Shown here: piece after piece, positions 24,469 to 32,441 of the stretch
Layout: each line of letters begins with the position of its first letter
Position numbering within the stretch: position 1 is the stretch's first letter
From: Candidatus Zhuqueibacterota bacterium
GTDB lineage: Bacteria > Zhuqueibacterota > Zhuqueibacteria > Thermofontimicrobiales > Thiofontviventaceae
Assembly (NCBI GenBank): GCA_016931935.1
Contig: JAFGDW010000098.1
Location: 1 to 43,473, forward strand
DNA: 43,473 bases
Reading direction: 5' to 3'
Notes under the pieces: generated by a model
Databases searched by the model: none
Told to the model about the DNA's origin: nothing
The model's input: only the letters and a program-made list of their open reading frames with translations
Position numbers and translations under genes: made by a program

Positions 24469-25689
24469 ATGCGACGAAATATATTAATCGTATCGATCAT
24501 CCTAATTCTGGCAACGGGTTTACTGGCGAGCGAGCAACCCTATGTGATCCTGATTTCATTCGATGGTTTCCGCTGGGACTATCCGCAACGTAGCATCACT
24601 CCCAATCTCGACACGCTTGCGATTCAGGGTGTGTCTGCCCTGTCGTTGCAACCGGTATTTCCTTCCAAAACATTTCCCAATCATTATTCCATTATTTCCG
24701 GTCTGTATCCGGAACATCACGGCATTATCCAGAACGATTTTGTTGATCCGGTCACACAAAAACATTACAAGGTCGGTAATCAGGATGCGGTGCGTAATAG
24801 CTGGTGGTATCGCGGCGAGGCATTCTGGGAAACGGCAGAACGCCAGGGAGTTACCTGTGCCAGTTATTTTTGGCCCGGCTCGGAAGTTGATTTACCGTAT
24901 CGTCGCTCGACTTATGTGGAGTATTATGAACATGATCGTCCATACGAAAAACGCGTTGAGGGCGTTTTGGAGTGGCTGCAACTGCCTGAAATGAAACGTC
25001 CCCATTTCATCACATTGTATTTTGATGCAACTGATACCGAAGGTCATCGGCATGGACCAAATTCACCGGAAACCGACGCAGCCATTCGGCGACTGGATGA
25101 CACGTTGGGATTGCTGTGCACGGGTTTAAAACGATTGAACCTGTACCAGCAGACAAATATTATCGTCGTCTCCGATCATGGTATGGCCGAAGTGGCAAAC
25201 GATCATATCATCCGAATGGATACGATTCTCAAAGGGAAAAAATATGAGACATCCGGGCTGGGTGCATTTATGATGATTGATTGTTCGCCGGAAACCCGAG
25301 ACGACATATACCGCACGCTGAAAGACAATGCACTTCATTATGATGTTTACCTGCGCGAGGAAGTTCCGGAGGCATATCACTTTTCGAACAGTCATTTAAT
25401 TCTCCCCATCGTGATCATGCCACACATTGGCTGGGCCGCGGTTACGAATACGATTCAACCTTATATTTATAAATACCACACCCACGGTGACCATGGGTAT
25501 GATAATTTCCACATGGACATGCATGGTATTTTTTATGCCTGTGGTCCGGCGTTTCGGAATGCTTACAAAACCGGCACGCTTCAAAATATCGACATTTATC
25601 CCCTGCTATGCGATATTTTCAATATTTTCCCGCACGAGCCAATTGATGGTAACTTAGAGCGAATTGAGCAGATACTGAAAGTGAAGTGA
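24469..25689 (+). CDS. Exported type I phosphodiesterase/nucleotide pyrophosphatase
   Basis: A 406-residue alkaline-phosphatase-superfamily enzyme of the NPP group, which hydrolyses phosphodiester or pyrophosphate bonds with two zinc ions. A signal peptide covers residues 1-20. All expected residues are visible: metal ligand Asp32 in ISFDGFRWDY, the nucleophile Thr68 in FPSKTFPNHY, Asp189 and His193 in DATDTEGHRHGP, Asp236 and His237 in VVSDHGM, and His342 in THGDHGYDN. Length is normal for bacterial members. The frame is open from 24400, across the terminator; the ATG at 24469 has GAGG five bases upstream and begins the signal peptide. It directly follows the TonB receptor, so release of a phosphate, nucleotide or alcohol in the periplasm for uptake is plausible but unproven. 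Confidence 0.88.
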   Translation: MRRNILIVSIILILATGLLASEQPYVILISFDGFRWDYPQRSITPNLDTLAIQGVSALSLQPVFPSKTFPNHYSIISGLYPEHHGIIQNDFVDPVTQKHYKVGNQDAVRNSWWYRGEAFWETAERQGVTCASYFWPGSEVDLPYRRSTYVEYYEHDRPYEKRVEGVLEWLQLPEMKRPHFITLYFDATDTEGHRHGPNSPETDAAIRRLDDTLGLLCTGLKRLNLYQQTNIIVVSDHGMAEVANDHIIRMDTILKGKKYETSGLGAFMMIDCSPETRDDIYRTLKDNALHYDVYLREEVPEAYHFSNSHLILPIVIMPHIGWAAVTNTIQPYIYKYHTHGDHGYDNFHMDMHGIFYACGPAFRNAYKTGTLQNIDIYPLLCDIFNIFPHEPIDGNLERIEQILKVK

Positions 25690-25846
25690 TGTGTACTTCG
25701 GTAATCCGGTTTCTTTAGCAAGCGTTTAAGATTGAATATTGTACAAGCTTAAGAATGAGAATTAAATAACTTGGCCATGTGTGACAAAATCCTAACATGC
25801 ACTTTCATCTAGCGAATTCAGATATCCCCTGTGTCCGTGTATGGAG

Positions 25847-25866
25847 ATTCCTGCATTCGCAGGAAT
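25847..25866. repeat. Short hairpin repeat ATTCCTGC...GCAGGAAT
   Basis: A perfect 8-bp stem with loop ATTC, in the setting GGAG-stem-GATA. It resembles the dispersed palindromes of the GATTCC(C/T)GC type found in many bacterial intergenic regions. Confidence 0.5.
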
Positions 25867-25931
25867 GATATACTTTTAATTTTGTAAAAGTTGAACAATT
25901 TATTTAATTCAGAATCCTTAGCGTCGATGGA

Positions 25932-26053
25932 GAACATCCCCCTGATTCCATTCTGCTCGCTTTGCGAGTGCAGAATGGAATATTCCCCCTTCGAAGGGGG
26001 AATATTCGATCTCGCCCGCTTGCAGGCTATGAGATCGAATTCGGGGGATGTTC
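25932..26053. mobile_element. MITE-like element family A, copy 2 (122 bp)
   Basis: The ends GAACATCCCCCTGATTCC and, in reverse, GAACATCCCCCGAATTCG match copy 1 at 13362-13476. The interior is three palindromes in a row: a CCATTCTG/CAGAATGG hairpin, a perfect AATATTCCCCCTTCGAAGGG-type palindrome, and a CGATCTC/GAGATCG hairpin. No transposase frame is present. Confidence 0.65.
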
Positions 26054-26351
26054 GGCTAGTGTTAAAAAATAAGTTTATTGTTTGAAACCGTTTCCACCTG
26101 GATATCCGGAGATGTGCACTTTAATGTGACTTAATCTAAACGAACATTTGAATAAAGTGACTTTGCAACAAAAATGTTAGAGAGTCTGACTTCTCATATC
26201 TCATTTTTAGTTCAGTATGTAGGGGAAGACCCTGAAAGCAAATTTTAATAACGTCTCCCGCATTAAAAATACGATCCGACAAACACTTTTCCGAAAAATA
26301 TCTTTTGCCTTCTAAAAAAACACCACTCTGACACGTTACGAAAATCTAACC

Positions 26352-26367
26352 CGTAATAATTATTACG
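26352..26367. promoter_or_regulatory. Perfect palindrome CGTAATAATTATTACG
   Basis: A 16-base perfect palindrome 82 bases before the GWxTD gene. It is the size and place of an operator for a dimeric repressor. No regulator gene is adjacent, so this is only a candidate. Confidence 0.35.
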
Positions 26368-26449
26368 TTATTTAAAGGTCATATGCATTTCATCCGATAC
26401 AATTAAAAGGGGGGGAATATGATTCATTGTTAACTGTAAGGGTGGTATT

Positions 26450-27760
26450 ATGAGATTATCGATGTGGCTAAAAAAACAGTGTGGATGGATATTACGATTA
26501 CTGATAATTACAATATTGGTCTCTGTATATGTTCCGCAAATATGTGTGGCAGTGGACGCATCTGGCTTGTCGTTCAGTGGCTGTAATTTTAAAACGACTG
26601 ATTCAAATATTACGTGCCTGGAAGTGTATGGCCGGTTTCCCAATACAAATTTGACGTTCATCAAAAAAGGCGATATTTTCCAGGCAGAAGCTGAAGTACA
26701 ATTTGTCGTCTATGATAAGGATGGCGAATATGTACACGATGCGTCCGTCAGCCAGGTGATTCAGGAAAAACGATTCAATAGTACCATCAGTCCCATCGAG
26801 ATGAATTTGGTGCAATTTAATTTTTATCTGGAGCCGGGCGAGTATGAGCTTGAGATGCGCTTGAATGATAAAAACAAGAACCAGCCTTATCTATGTAAAG
26901 GTAAGGCAACAGTGCAAAAATTCGCAGCCTCCGGATTAAAAGTAAGTGAGTTGCAGGTCGCGACAAAAATCGAAGTTTCCGATGAATCATCAATCATGGT
27001 AAAAAATGGCAAAAAGGTGATTCCCAATGTATCGCGAATATTTGGTTCCGATCTGAATATGGCGTACTTCTATTTTGAAGTCTATGACATGCTGTTTGAT
27101 CCATCAAATCAGATAAATAAGTTTACGTTTAGCTATAATGTGTTGGATGCTGATGATAATGTGGTGATTGAATTTAGTCGAAGCTATGAAAAACCCAGCG
27201 ATGATACCGCGATTAATTTTGCCGTTATGATAGGGGAATATAAGGGCGGCGCGTACCGGGTAAAAGCAACAATTAAGGATGAAGATACCGGAAAAACAGC
27301 CGAAAACGAAACCTGGTTCCAGGTAAATCGCTCTCCGATTGATTTGGCATATCAGGATTATGATGAGGTGTTAAAGATGCTCTCGCTGATCGCTAAAGAT
27401 AAGGAATTAAAAGAACTGCGAAAAGTAACTGAATCGGAGCGTCAAACAGCATTGATCAGTTTTTGGAATTCGAAGGACCCGACTCCCGGTACGGAAACAA
27501 ATGAGATGATGCAGGAATTTTACACTCGAGTATCCTATGCCAACCAAAATTTCGGATCGTCGAATCAGCCGGGCTGGAAAACCGATCGGGGACGGATATT
27601 TGTCCGTTTCGGAGCGCCGGATCGCGTTTCAAGCCAATCCAGTGTAGAACAATTTGAACGGTTCGAAGTCTGGGAGTACTCATCGCCTCAAAGACAATTC
27701 TTTTTTGTGGATCGTCACGGATTTGGGGATTATCGGTTGGTAAATAATTTTCAATACTAA
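26450..27760 (+). CDS. GWxTD-domain secreted protein
   Basis: A 436-residue exported protein. A signal/anchor helix covers residues about 13-35. The C-terminal GWxTD domain (about 300-436) is clear: LISFWNSKDPTPGTETNE, then the name-giving GWKTD at 375-379, followed by RGRIFVRFGAPDRV and the VWEYSSP strand. The domain is common in KSB1-, Calditrichota- and Ignavibacteria-like genomes and its function is unknown. The region before it (about 40-300) looks like beta-rich Ig-type domains. The ATG has a modest AAGGGTGG just upstream. The stop overlaps by four bases with the stop of the convergent receiver-PAS-GAF gene, with no terminator between them. Confidence 0.85.
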   Translation: MRLSMWLKKQCGWILRLLIITILVSVYVPQICVAVDASGLSFSGCNFKTTDSNITCLEVYGRFPNTNLTFIKKGDIFQAEAEVQFVVYDKDGEYVHDASVSQVIQEKRFNSTISPIEMNLVQFNFYLEPGEYELEMRLNDKNKNQPYLCKGKATVQKFAASGLKVSELQVATKIEVSDESSIMVKNGKKVIPNVSRIFGSDLNMAYFYFEVYDMLFDPSNQINKFTFSYNVLDADDNVVIEFSRSYEKPSDDTAINFAVMIGEYKGGAYRVKATIKDEDTGKTAENETWFQVNRSPIDLAYQDYDEVLKMLSLIAKDKELKELRKVTESERQTALISFWNSKDPTPGTETNEMMQEFYTRVSYANQNFGSSNQPGWKTDRGRIFVRFGAPDRVSSQSSVEQFERFEVWEYSSPQRQFFFVDRHGFGDYRLVNNFQY

Positions 27761-29775
27761 TTTTGGAGGTTATTTAGCAAGCGGTCCATCAATTTACGGA
27801 TACCACGTTGCGGCTCGGTACCGAATTCAGGGGAGGCCTGGCTTAAACTAATGTCTTCCCGTTGCTGCAAATGCAGCTTTTTGTTTTCGATGGCCACGGC
27901 AATTTGCGATGCCAATATTTCCAGCGTATGGACGGAGTCTGCTGAAGGTATTAAAAAATCTGCCGGATCATCAACGATAAGAAATCCCATTAGCTTGTTC
28001 TCTTCTTGCGTGCTGCGGATTGGCACTAGCAGTACCGACCACCACGGCCAATAATTGGTATCGCTAGCATTGGGCCGTTCCGACCGATAGTAGATTTCCT
28101 TCAACGGATCGAGAATCGGTTCCTGCTGCGTTACAAAATAAGAAAATTTCCCGCGTTTATACTGCTTCTGTGTGAGCATCCGAAAATTGCTGATGGCGAA
28201 TTTCAACTCTTTCACTTGAATGGTCTTGATTTTATCATCACACGCCACAGCTTTAATTTCCAACTTCCCGCTATTCACGCTAATTAAGCCAAGCATCACA
28301 AGATTAAATTCCAGCGAAAACTTAATCGACCACACAAATTCATGCAGAATATCACCGAGATTCTGGTCGAGCTTGAAAATGATATTGGCGCTGAGCAATT
28401 GTTTGGTCAAACGGCGATTGCGCTTTTCGAGATTGGTGAACCGATAATAGTTTTGAATTGCCAGTGAGACCAGGTCGCTGCACAGTTCGAGATTGTAAAA
28501 AAATTCACGCGAGGGCACCAGGTCAAATTCCGGGCTGTCGAGCGAAATGTAGCCGAACGATTGTTTTTTGGGATTTAAGAGATTGATGATAATCAGGTCT
28601 TTAGGATGCCAGCGACGGTCGACGCGACGTGGTTGTTTGCGTCGATCAGTATCGCCGAGAAAGCCGTTCAGATCGGTTTCCAGATTCTGATCGAAATACA
28701 TAATCCGGATTTTATATTGATCCTGAAACGCTTTATCGATAATATCCCGCGGAACTTCATGAATTGTGCTGGAAGAATGCTGTCCGTTGAAACCTACCAG
28801 CGCGTGTTTGATAAACACATCGCGGCGCGGATCGAGCAATGCCAGGGTGGCGCGCTTAAATTGAAAAATATGACAGATAGTTTTTGTGAGTCGATCGAGC
28901 AGGTGACTGAGCGATTCTTCGGGCGCAGCGCTGATAATCGAAACCAGCTCGCGAATCATTCGCCCCTGATTAAAACCGGGATCCTTTTCCGAATCAATAT
29001 TTGAAGTGGCCTTTTTAATCGGAATCAGTTTCCCTTTGAAACTGGTGATCTCACCATCTTCATTGCGCACAGGTTTCAGGCTTATTTCAAAGTCGCGTTT
29101 TTCCCCATATTTGCCAGTGAGCTGCGTTTGCAATTGCTCAGTGGTGCCCTGCTCAGATGTGAGGTTCGCGAACCATTGATCATAGCGGGATTCATATTCC
29201 CGAGGAATCAGGTCCTGCAGTGATAATTCAAGTATTTCCGCTTCGGAATAATCGAGAATCGGCTCAAGTTTTTTATTAGCTGAAATAAAGTGGCCGCGCC
29301 GATTGAGAATGAAGTAAATTTCATCGGCGTTCGATGCGTGAATACTTTGTTGTTGCGAACGATAAACGGTTGTACGTGTGACTTGTTTGCCGCTGTATTT
29401 GTGACTTTCCAGCACCTTCCCAACCGTAAACGGCAGTGCGGTCAAATAACCGCGTACCTTCATGATGTAATCGGACGCTCCCTGCTCCAGCGCCTGAAAT
29501 GCGATTTCTTCCTGTCCTTCATCCAGCAGCATAATGATGGGAATGTTATGCCCGTCTTGAATAATTGAATCAAGCACGCGCAATCCCTTGCCATCATCAA
29601 TATCGTAATCGAGCATAATAAGTTCAATATTGTTTCGAACCAACTTCTCCAGACATGCTTCTCCCGTAGTCGCAACATCAATGTCGTAACTTTCATCGTG
29701 AAATTTTAACATTTTTTTTGCTATATCCAGATAGGATAAGTTCCTGTCTACCAATAGCAAACGGATTGGCGGCAT
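27757..29775 (-). CDS. Receiver-PAS-GAF-GAF protein without output domain
   Basis: A 672-residue cytosolic signalling protein. An N-terminal receiver domain (1-125) has phosphoacceptor Asp56 (IMLDYDID) and Lys106 (YIMK). The usual second acidic residue of the pair after Asp10 is Arg11, and the usual Thr/Ser is replaced by a hydrophobic residue in IIMLLDE. A PAS domain spans about 148-255 (IYFILNRRGHFISANKKLEP), then GAF domains about 280-445 and 460-632. No kinase, GGDEF or DNA-binding output follows; the chain ends LLNNLQN after a short linker. AAGGA lies nine bases before the ATG. It may sense a ligand and act by protein contacts, or the sensing partner may be the hybrid kinase at 33568-36090. 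Its stop overlaps that of the GWxTD gene. Confidence 0.82.
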   Translation of the reverse strand: MPPIRLLLVDRNLSYLDIAKKMLKFHDESYDIDVATTGEACLEKLVRNNIELIMLDYDIDDGKGLRVLDSIIQDGHNIPIIMLLDEGQEEIAFQALEQGASDYIMKVRGYLTALPFTVGKVLESHKYSGKQVTRTTVYRSQQQSIHASNADEIYFILNRRGHFISANKKLEPILDYSEAEILELSLQDLIPREYESRYDQWFANLTSEQGTTEQLQTQLTGKYGEKRDFEISLKPVRNEDGEITSFKGKLIPIKKATSNIDSEKDPGFNQGRMIRELVSIISAAPEESLSHLLDRLTKTICHIFQFKRATLALLDPRRDVFIKHALVGFNGQHSSSTIHEVPRDIIDKAFQDQYKIRIMYFDQNLETDLNGFLGDTDRRKQPRRVDRRWHPKDLIIINLLNPKKQSFGYISLDSPEFDLVPSREFFYNLELCSDLVSLAIQNYYRFTNLEKRNRRLTKQLLSANIIFKLDQNLGDILHEFVWSIKFSLEFNLVMLGLISVNSGKLEIKAVACDDKIKTIQVKELKFAISNFRMLTQKQYKRGKFSYFVTQQEPILDPLKEIYYRSERPNASDTNYWPWWSVLLVPIRSTQEENKLMGFLIVDDPADFLIPSADSVHTLEILASQIAVAIENKKLHLQQREDISLSQASPEFGTEPQRGIRKLMDRLLNNLQN

Positions 29776-30086
29776 AAATTGTATTCCTTAAATTCTATAC
29801 AGGGAGAAAGCGTTCACCGGTTCACGGTTCAAAAATTCAGGTTAGTGATTGTTGTTCATATACGAATATTCAGTTGATTCAGTGCTTATGGATCGGTGCT
29901 AATATTTGACAGTGCGAAATGACTCGTCCAGAGGGAACGCTGAATCCGGATCAAATGGACCTTCGTTGGTCAGCAATTTTGAAGTGGCGAAAATAAATTT
30001 CTGGCTTAACATCCGGCGCTCTATATCTAACAACACAATATTTAAGCATTTATTTAATGAAAATCAAGCGAAATTTTTGTTATACT
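29776..30086. other. Intergenic, no clear feature
   Basis: About 310 bases between the Nif3-like gene and the receiver gene, both on the minus strand. A perfect minus-strand -35 hexamer (TTGACA, 30109-30104) falls in the last codons of the Nif3-like gene, with only a poor -10 beyond it. No terminator or gene is supported. Confidence 0.4.
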
Positions 30087-30833
30087 CTATATTGGATTGG
30101 GTATGTCAATAAATTCACACACGATACCAAATTGTTTCTGTATTTCAGCGCATAAGCTCTGTATTCCGAATTTTTCTGTATTGTAATGGCCGGCGTTAAT
30201 AAAATTCAGGCCATGCTCTTCAAATTCGCGCACCTGGCTTTCTTTAATGCTTCCGGCTAAAAAAGTGTCGGCTCCATGCTTAAGCGCCAACGGATACGCT
30301 GATGAGCTTCCGCCGCTAATTATCAGAATTTTACTGGTTTTCGCCGGGCCGAAAGGGAAAACGATACTCTCAGTTTCTAATATATTATTCACTTTTTGAA
30401 TGAGGTTGTTAAACAGTATTGGTGGCGCAGCAGTTGCAATGAAACCAACATCGACCGGCTCTTGAATTTTTAGGCCGAGTCGCTGAACAATTTGTGCATT
30501 ATTACCGAGTACCGGATGCGCATCGAGCGGCAGATGATAGCCCGCCAGATTAATATCGCTTTTTATGAGCATGGCAAGCCGTTTGTACAAAATGCCGGTA
30601 ATTTTCATTGGATGCTTATCACTCTTCCAGAACATACCGTGATGAACAAGAATCATATCCGCGCGTTTTTTAATCGCAAGTTCAAACAACCGTTGGCTTA
30701 CGGAAACACCACACACGATCGTTTTTATTTCAGGGGTGCCCTGCACTTGTAAACCGTTCACACAGTAATCGTCAAATTCATCGACGTTCAGTGTCGAATG
30801 AATCCATTCCAGAATATCGGCTCGATTAGCCAT
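30087..30833 (-). CDS. Nif3-like dinuclear metal-centre protein
   Basis: A 248-residue member of the Nif3/YbgI family (often annotated GTP cyclohydrolase I type 2 homologue), a hexameric protein with two metals per subunit and no agreed function. Expected ligands are present: His64 and His65 in ILVHHGMFW, Asp104 in YHLPLDAHP, and His216 and Glu220 in NAGHYNTEKFG. The N-terminal CVNGLQVQG is also typical. The length matches YbgI. The frame extends to a TTG at 30848 within the upstream gene; the ATG at 30833 lies one base after that gene's stop, with GAGG nine bases before it. It is the last gene of the operon with the DUF3795 and DUF362 genes. Confidence 0.9.
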   Translation of the reverse strand: MANRADILEWIHSTLNVDEFDDYCVNGLQVQGTPEIKTIVCGVSVSQRLFELAIKKRADMILVHHGMFWKSDKHPMKITGILYKRLAMLIKSDINLAGYHLPLDAHPVLGNNAQIVQRLGLKIQEPVDVGFIATAAPPILFNNLIQKVNNILETESIVFPFGPAKTSKILIISGGSSSAYPLALKHGADTFLAGSIKESQVREFEEHGLNFINAGHYNTEKFGIQSLCAEIQKQFGIVCEFIDIPNPI

Positions 30834-30834
30834 G

Positions 30835-31905
30835 TTAGAGCGCCTCAATTAATTCATAGCGTGTACTACCCAAACCAATTTTTTCGGCATGCTGCAATTG
30901 GATGGTTTCATCGATATGCTTGTACGCTAAATCTCGTAACCGCTTGTCAGCGTTACTGATTAAATCGAGACTCGCCTGGTCGATTGCGACGGGGTCTTTG
31001 CTGGCTAACAAACCAAAATCATGAATCACAGGTTTTTGTTTAAAACCCATGCAATCACAATCTTTGGTAATATTAATCACAAAATTTAAAAAGCCCACTT
31101 TGTTTTTTTTATTGATAACAGCCCCAAGCGCGTGTTCGGCAATGCTTTTTTGCAGATCAGCCGATGACGTTTGCCAGTTGTATTGCACCGCAGCAAATTG
31201 GCAGACCGTTAAACATTCTCCGCAGCCAATGCAAATGGCTGGTTGAATTTCCGCAATATCATCTTGCATCGCAATCGCGTTTTCCGGACACCATTCAACG
31301 CACTGGCCACAGCCGGTACATTTTGATTTGCTGATCCATGGTTTTACCGATGAATGCTGCCGCATTTTTCCCTTGCGGCTGGCAAGCCCCATTCCCAAAT
31401 TCTTTAGTGCAGCTCCCATGCCTGCTGCCAAATGGCCGGTGACATGCGATACCACAACCATGGCGTGACTGGCAACGGCGTCGGTAGCAATCGAAACTTC
31501 ATTAAACAATTCACCGGAGATCGGCACATTTGTCTCACGATCGCCACGCAGGCCATCGGCAATAATGACCGGCGCGCCGCAATTTTCCATAGTGAATCCA
31601 TGCGCATGAGCAAGCGCCAGATGCGAGATACTGTCGGACCGTACACTTTTGTAAAGAACATTTGTATCCGTAAGAAATGGCTTTCCACCTGCCTGTTTAA
31701 TGCGCTTAACTATCGGAGACATATATGATGATGGAACATGGGTCGTATTTCCCTGTTCACCAAAATGTGTTTTGATAGCGACCATATCATTTGGATCAAT
31801 ACACGACGCCATATCGGCGGCATCGAAAAGCGCTTCAATTTTCGCATGGATGATTAATAAGTCATCATTGCCAGACAATGGTGCAAAATGTACAACTGGT
31901 TGCAT
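30835..31905 (-). CDS. DUF362 protein with two 4Fe-4S ferredoxin clusters
   Basis: A 356-residue cytosolic iron-sulfur protein. The N-terminal two thirds have the DUF362 fold text (DDMVAIKTHFGEQGNTTHVP-like phrases, VVSHVTGHLAAGMGAALKN). Two ferredoxin-type motifs follow: Cys196, 199, 202, 206 (CTGCGQCVEWCP) and Cys225, 228, 231, 235 (CIGCGECLTVCQ). The second cluster ends in Gln where Pro is usual. Members are thought to move electrons or handle metals, but no reaction is established. A good ribosome-binding site (GAGGAAA) precedes the ATG. It follows the DUF3795 gene by 44 bases and almost abuts the Nif3-like gene, so the three are probably one unit. Confidence 0.88.
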   Translation of the reverse strand: MQPVVHFAPLSGNDDLLIIHAKIEALFDAADMASCIDPNDMVAIKTHFGEQGNTTHVPSSYMSPIVKRIKQAGGKPFLTDTNVLYKSVRSDSISHLALAHAHGFTMENCGAPVIIADGLRGDRETNVPISGELFNEVSIATDAVASHAMVVVSHVTGHLAAGMGAALKNLGMGLASRKGKMRQHSSVKPWISKSKCTGCGQCVEWCPENAIAMQDDIAEIQPAICIGCGECLTVCQFAAVQYNWQTSSADLQKSIAEHALGAVINKKNKVGFLNFVINITKDCDCMGFKQKPVIHDFGLLASKDPVAIDQASLDLISNADKRLRDLAYKHIDETIQLQHAEKIGLGSTRYELIEAL

Positions 31906-31949
31906 GTGTTTCCTCGTAGGTTCAATTCGTATATGAAATGGAGTTATAA

Positions 31950-32294
31950 TCAGCTATCCAAGCAGGGAAATTCGCAGGTACGTATTTTGCGGTTACTTTC
32001 CTGAGTTTTTATCAGCTGGGTACATGGGTAATGATTACATTCATAACAAAATTCATAACCATTGGTTATTGCGCATTTTTTAACCGCGCAATGCGATTTC
32101 CAGCAAATGGCTTGTTCTCCTTTGCATCCGTTACAACGGATTTCCGGCCATCGATTTGGATCGCCCAGAAATTGGGTTGCCAATATTTTTCGCATTGTCC
32201 GGTCATCATCGTGGTAGGCGCGGTAAAGACTGCATTCGGATTCGCAGTCAATTCCGCAGACAGCAGCGAACTTCAACTTGTCAATAAACTTCAT
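31950..32294 (-). CDS. DUF3795 cysteine-rich protein
   Basis: A 114-residue cytosolic protein with 13 cysteines (residues 13, 17, 21, 54, 57, 64, 69, 74, 83, 86, 91, 107 and 111). The pattern AVCGIDCESEC, then IRCNGCKG and CYECNHYPC, matches the DUF3795 family. The cysteines suggest bound zinc or iron-sulfur, but the cofactor is unknown. AAGGA lies eight bases before the ATG. It is the first gene of the operon DUF3795, DUF362-ferredoxin, Nif3, with its own promoter at 32319-32347. Confidence 0.85.
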   Translation of the reverse strand: MKFIDKLKFAAVCGIDCESECSLYRAYHDDDRTMRKILATQFLGDPNRWPEIRCNGCKGEQAICWKSHCAVKKCAITNGYEFCYECNHYPCTQLIKTQESNRKIRTCEFPCLDS

Positions 32295-32318
32295 GCCTGT
32301 TCCTTTTTGTACTCACTA

Positions 32319-32347
32319 TATATACCAAAAATAGTAAAAATAGTCAA
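32319..32347 (-). promoter_or_regulatory. Promoter of the DUF3795 operon, TTGACT-N17-TATATA
   Basis: On the minus strand TTGACT (32347-32342), 17 bases, TATATA (32324-32319), about 25 bases before the ATG of the DUF3795 gene. Confidence 0.75.
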
Positions 32348-32366
32348 CGGTTTTTTCATAAATGAC

Positions 32367-32395
32367 TTGATTTTCTTTCGTGTTTATAATATATT
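32367..32395 (+). promoter_or_regulatory. Promoter of the DUF4412 gene, TTGATT-N17-TATATT
   Basis: TTGATT (32367-32372), 17 bases, TATATT (32390-32395), 47 bases before the ATG at 32442. It is divergent from and only 20 bases from the promoter of the DUF3795 operon. Confidence 0.65.
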
Positions 32396-32441
32396 ACGCT
32401 GAATTAAAAACACTAAATATAAAATATTTATGAGGTGGCGT

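Larger units (their letters stand above)
25690..26449. other. Non-coding with family A element and palindromes
   Basis: No gene is supported. It contains a hairpin ATTCCTGC-ATTC-GCAGGAAT at 25847-25866, the family A element at 25932-26053 and a perfect 16-base palindrome at 26352-26367 before the GWxTD gene. No strong promoter was found; a weak CTGACA lies about 125 bases before that gene. Confidence 0.5.

Noticed and set aside
25891-26085. 64-codon plus-strand frame over family A element copy 2
   Set aside because: The frame comes from the element's palindromes; no ribosome-binding site and no resemblance to a transposase.
29906-30112. 68-codon plus-strand frame between the Nif3 and receiver genes
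   Set aside because: Weak composition and no ribosome-binding site; it runs into the Nif3-like gene on the other strand.
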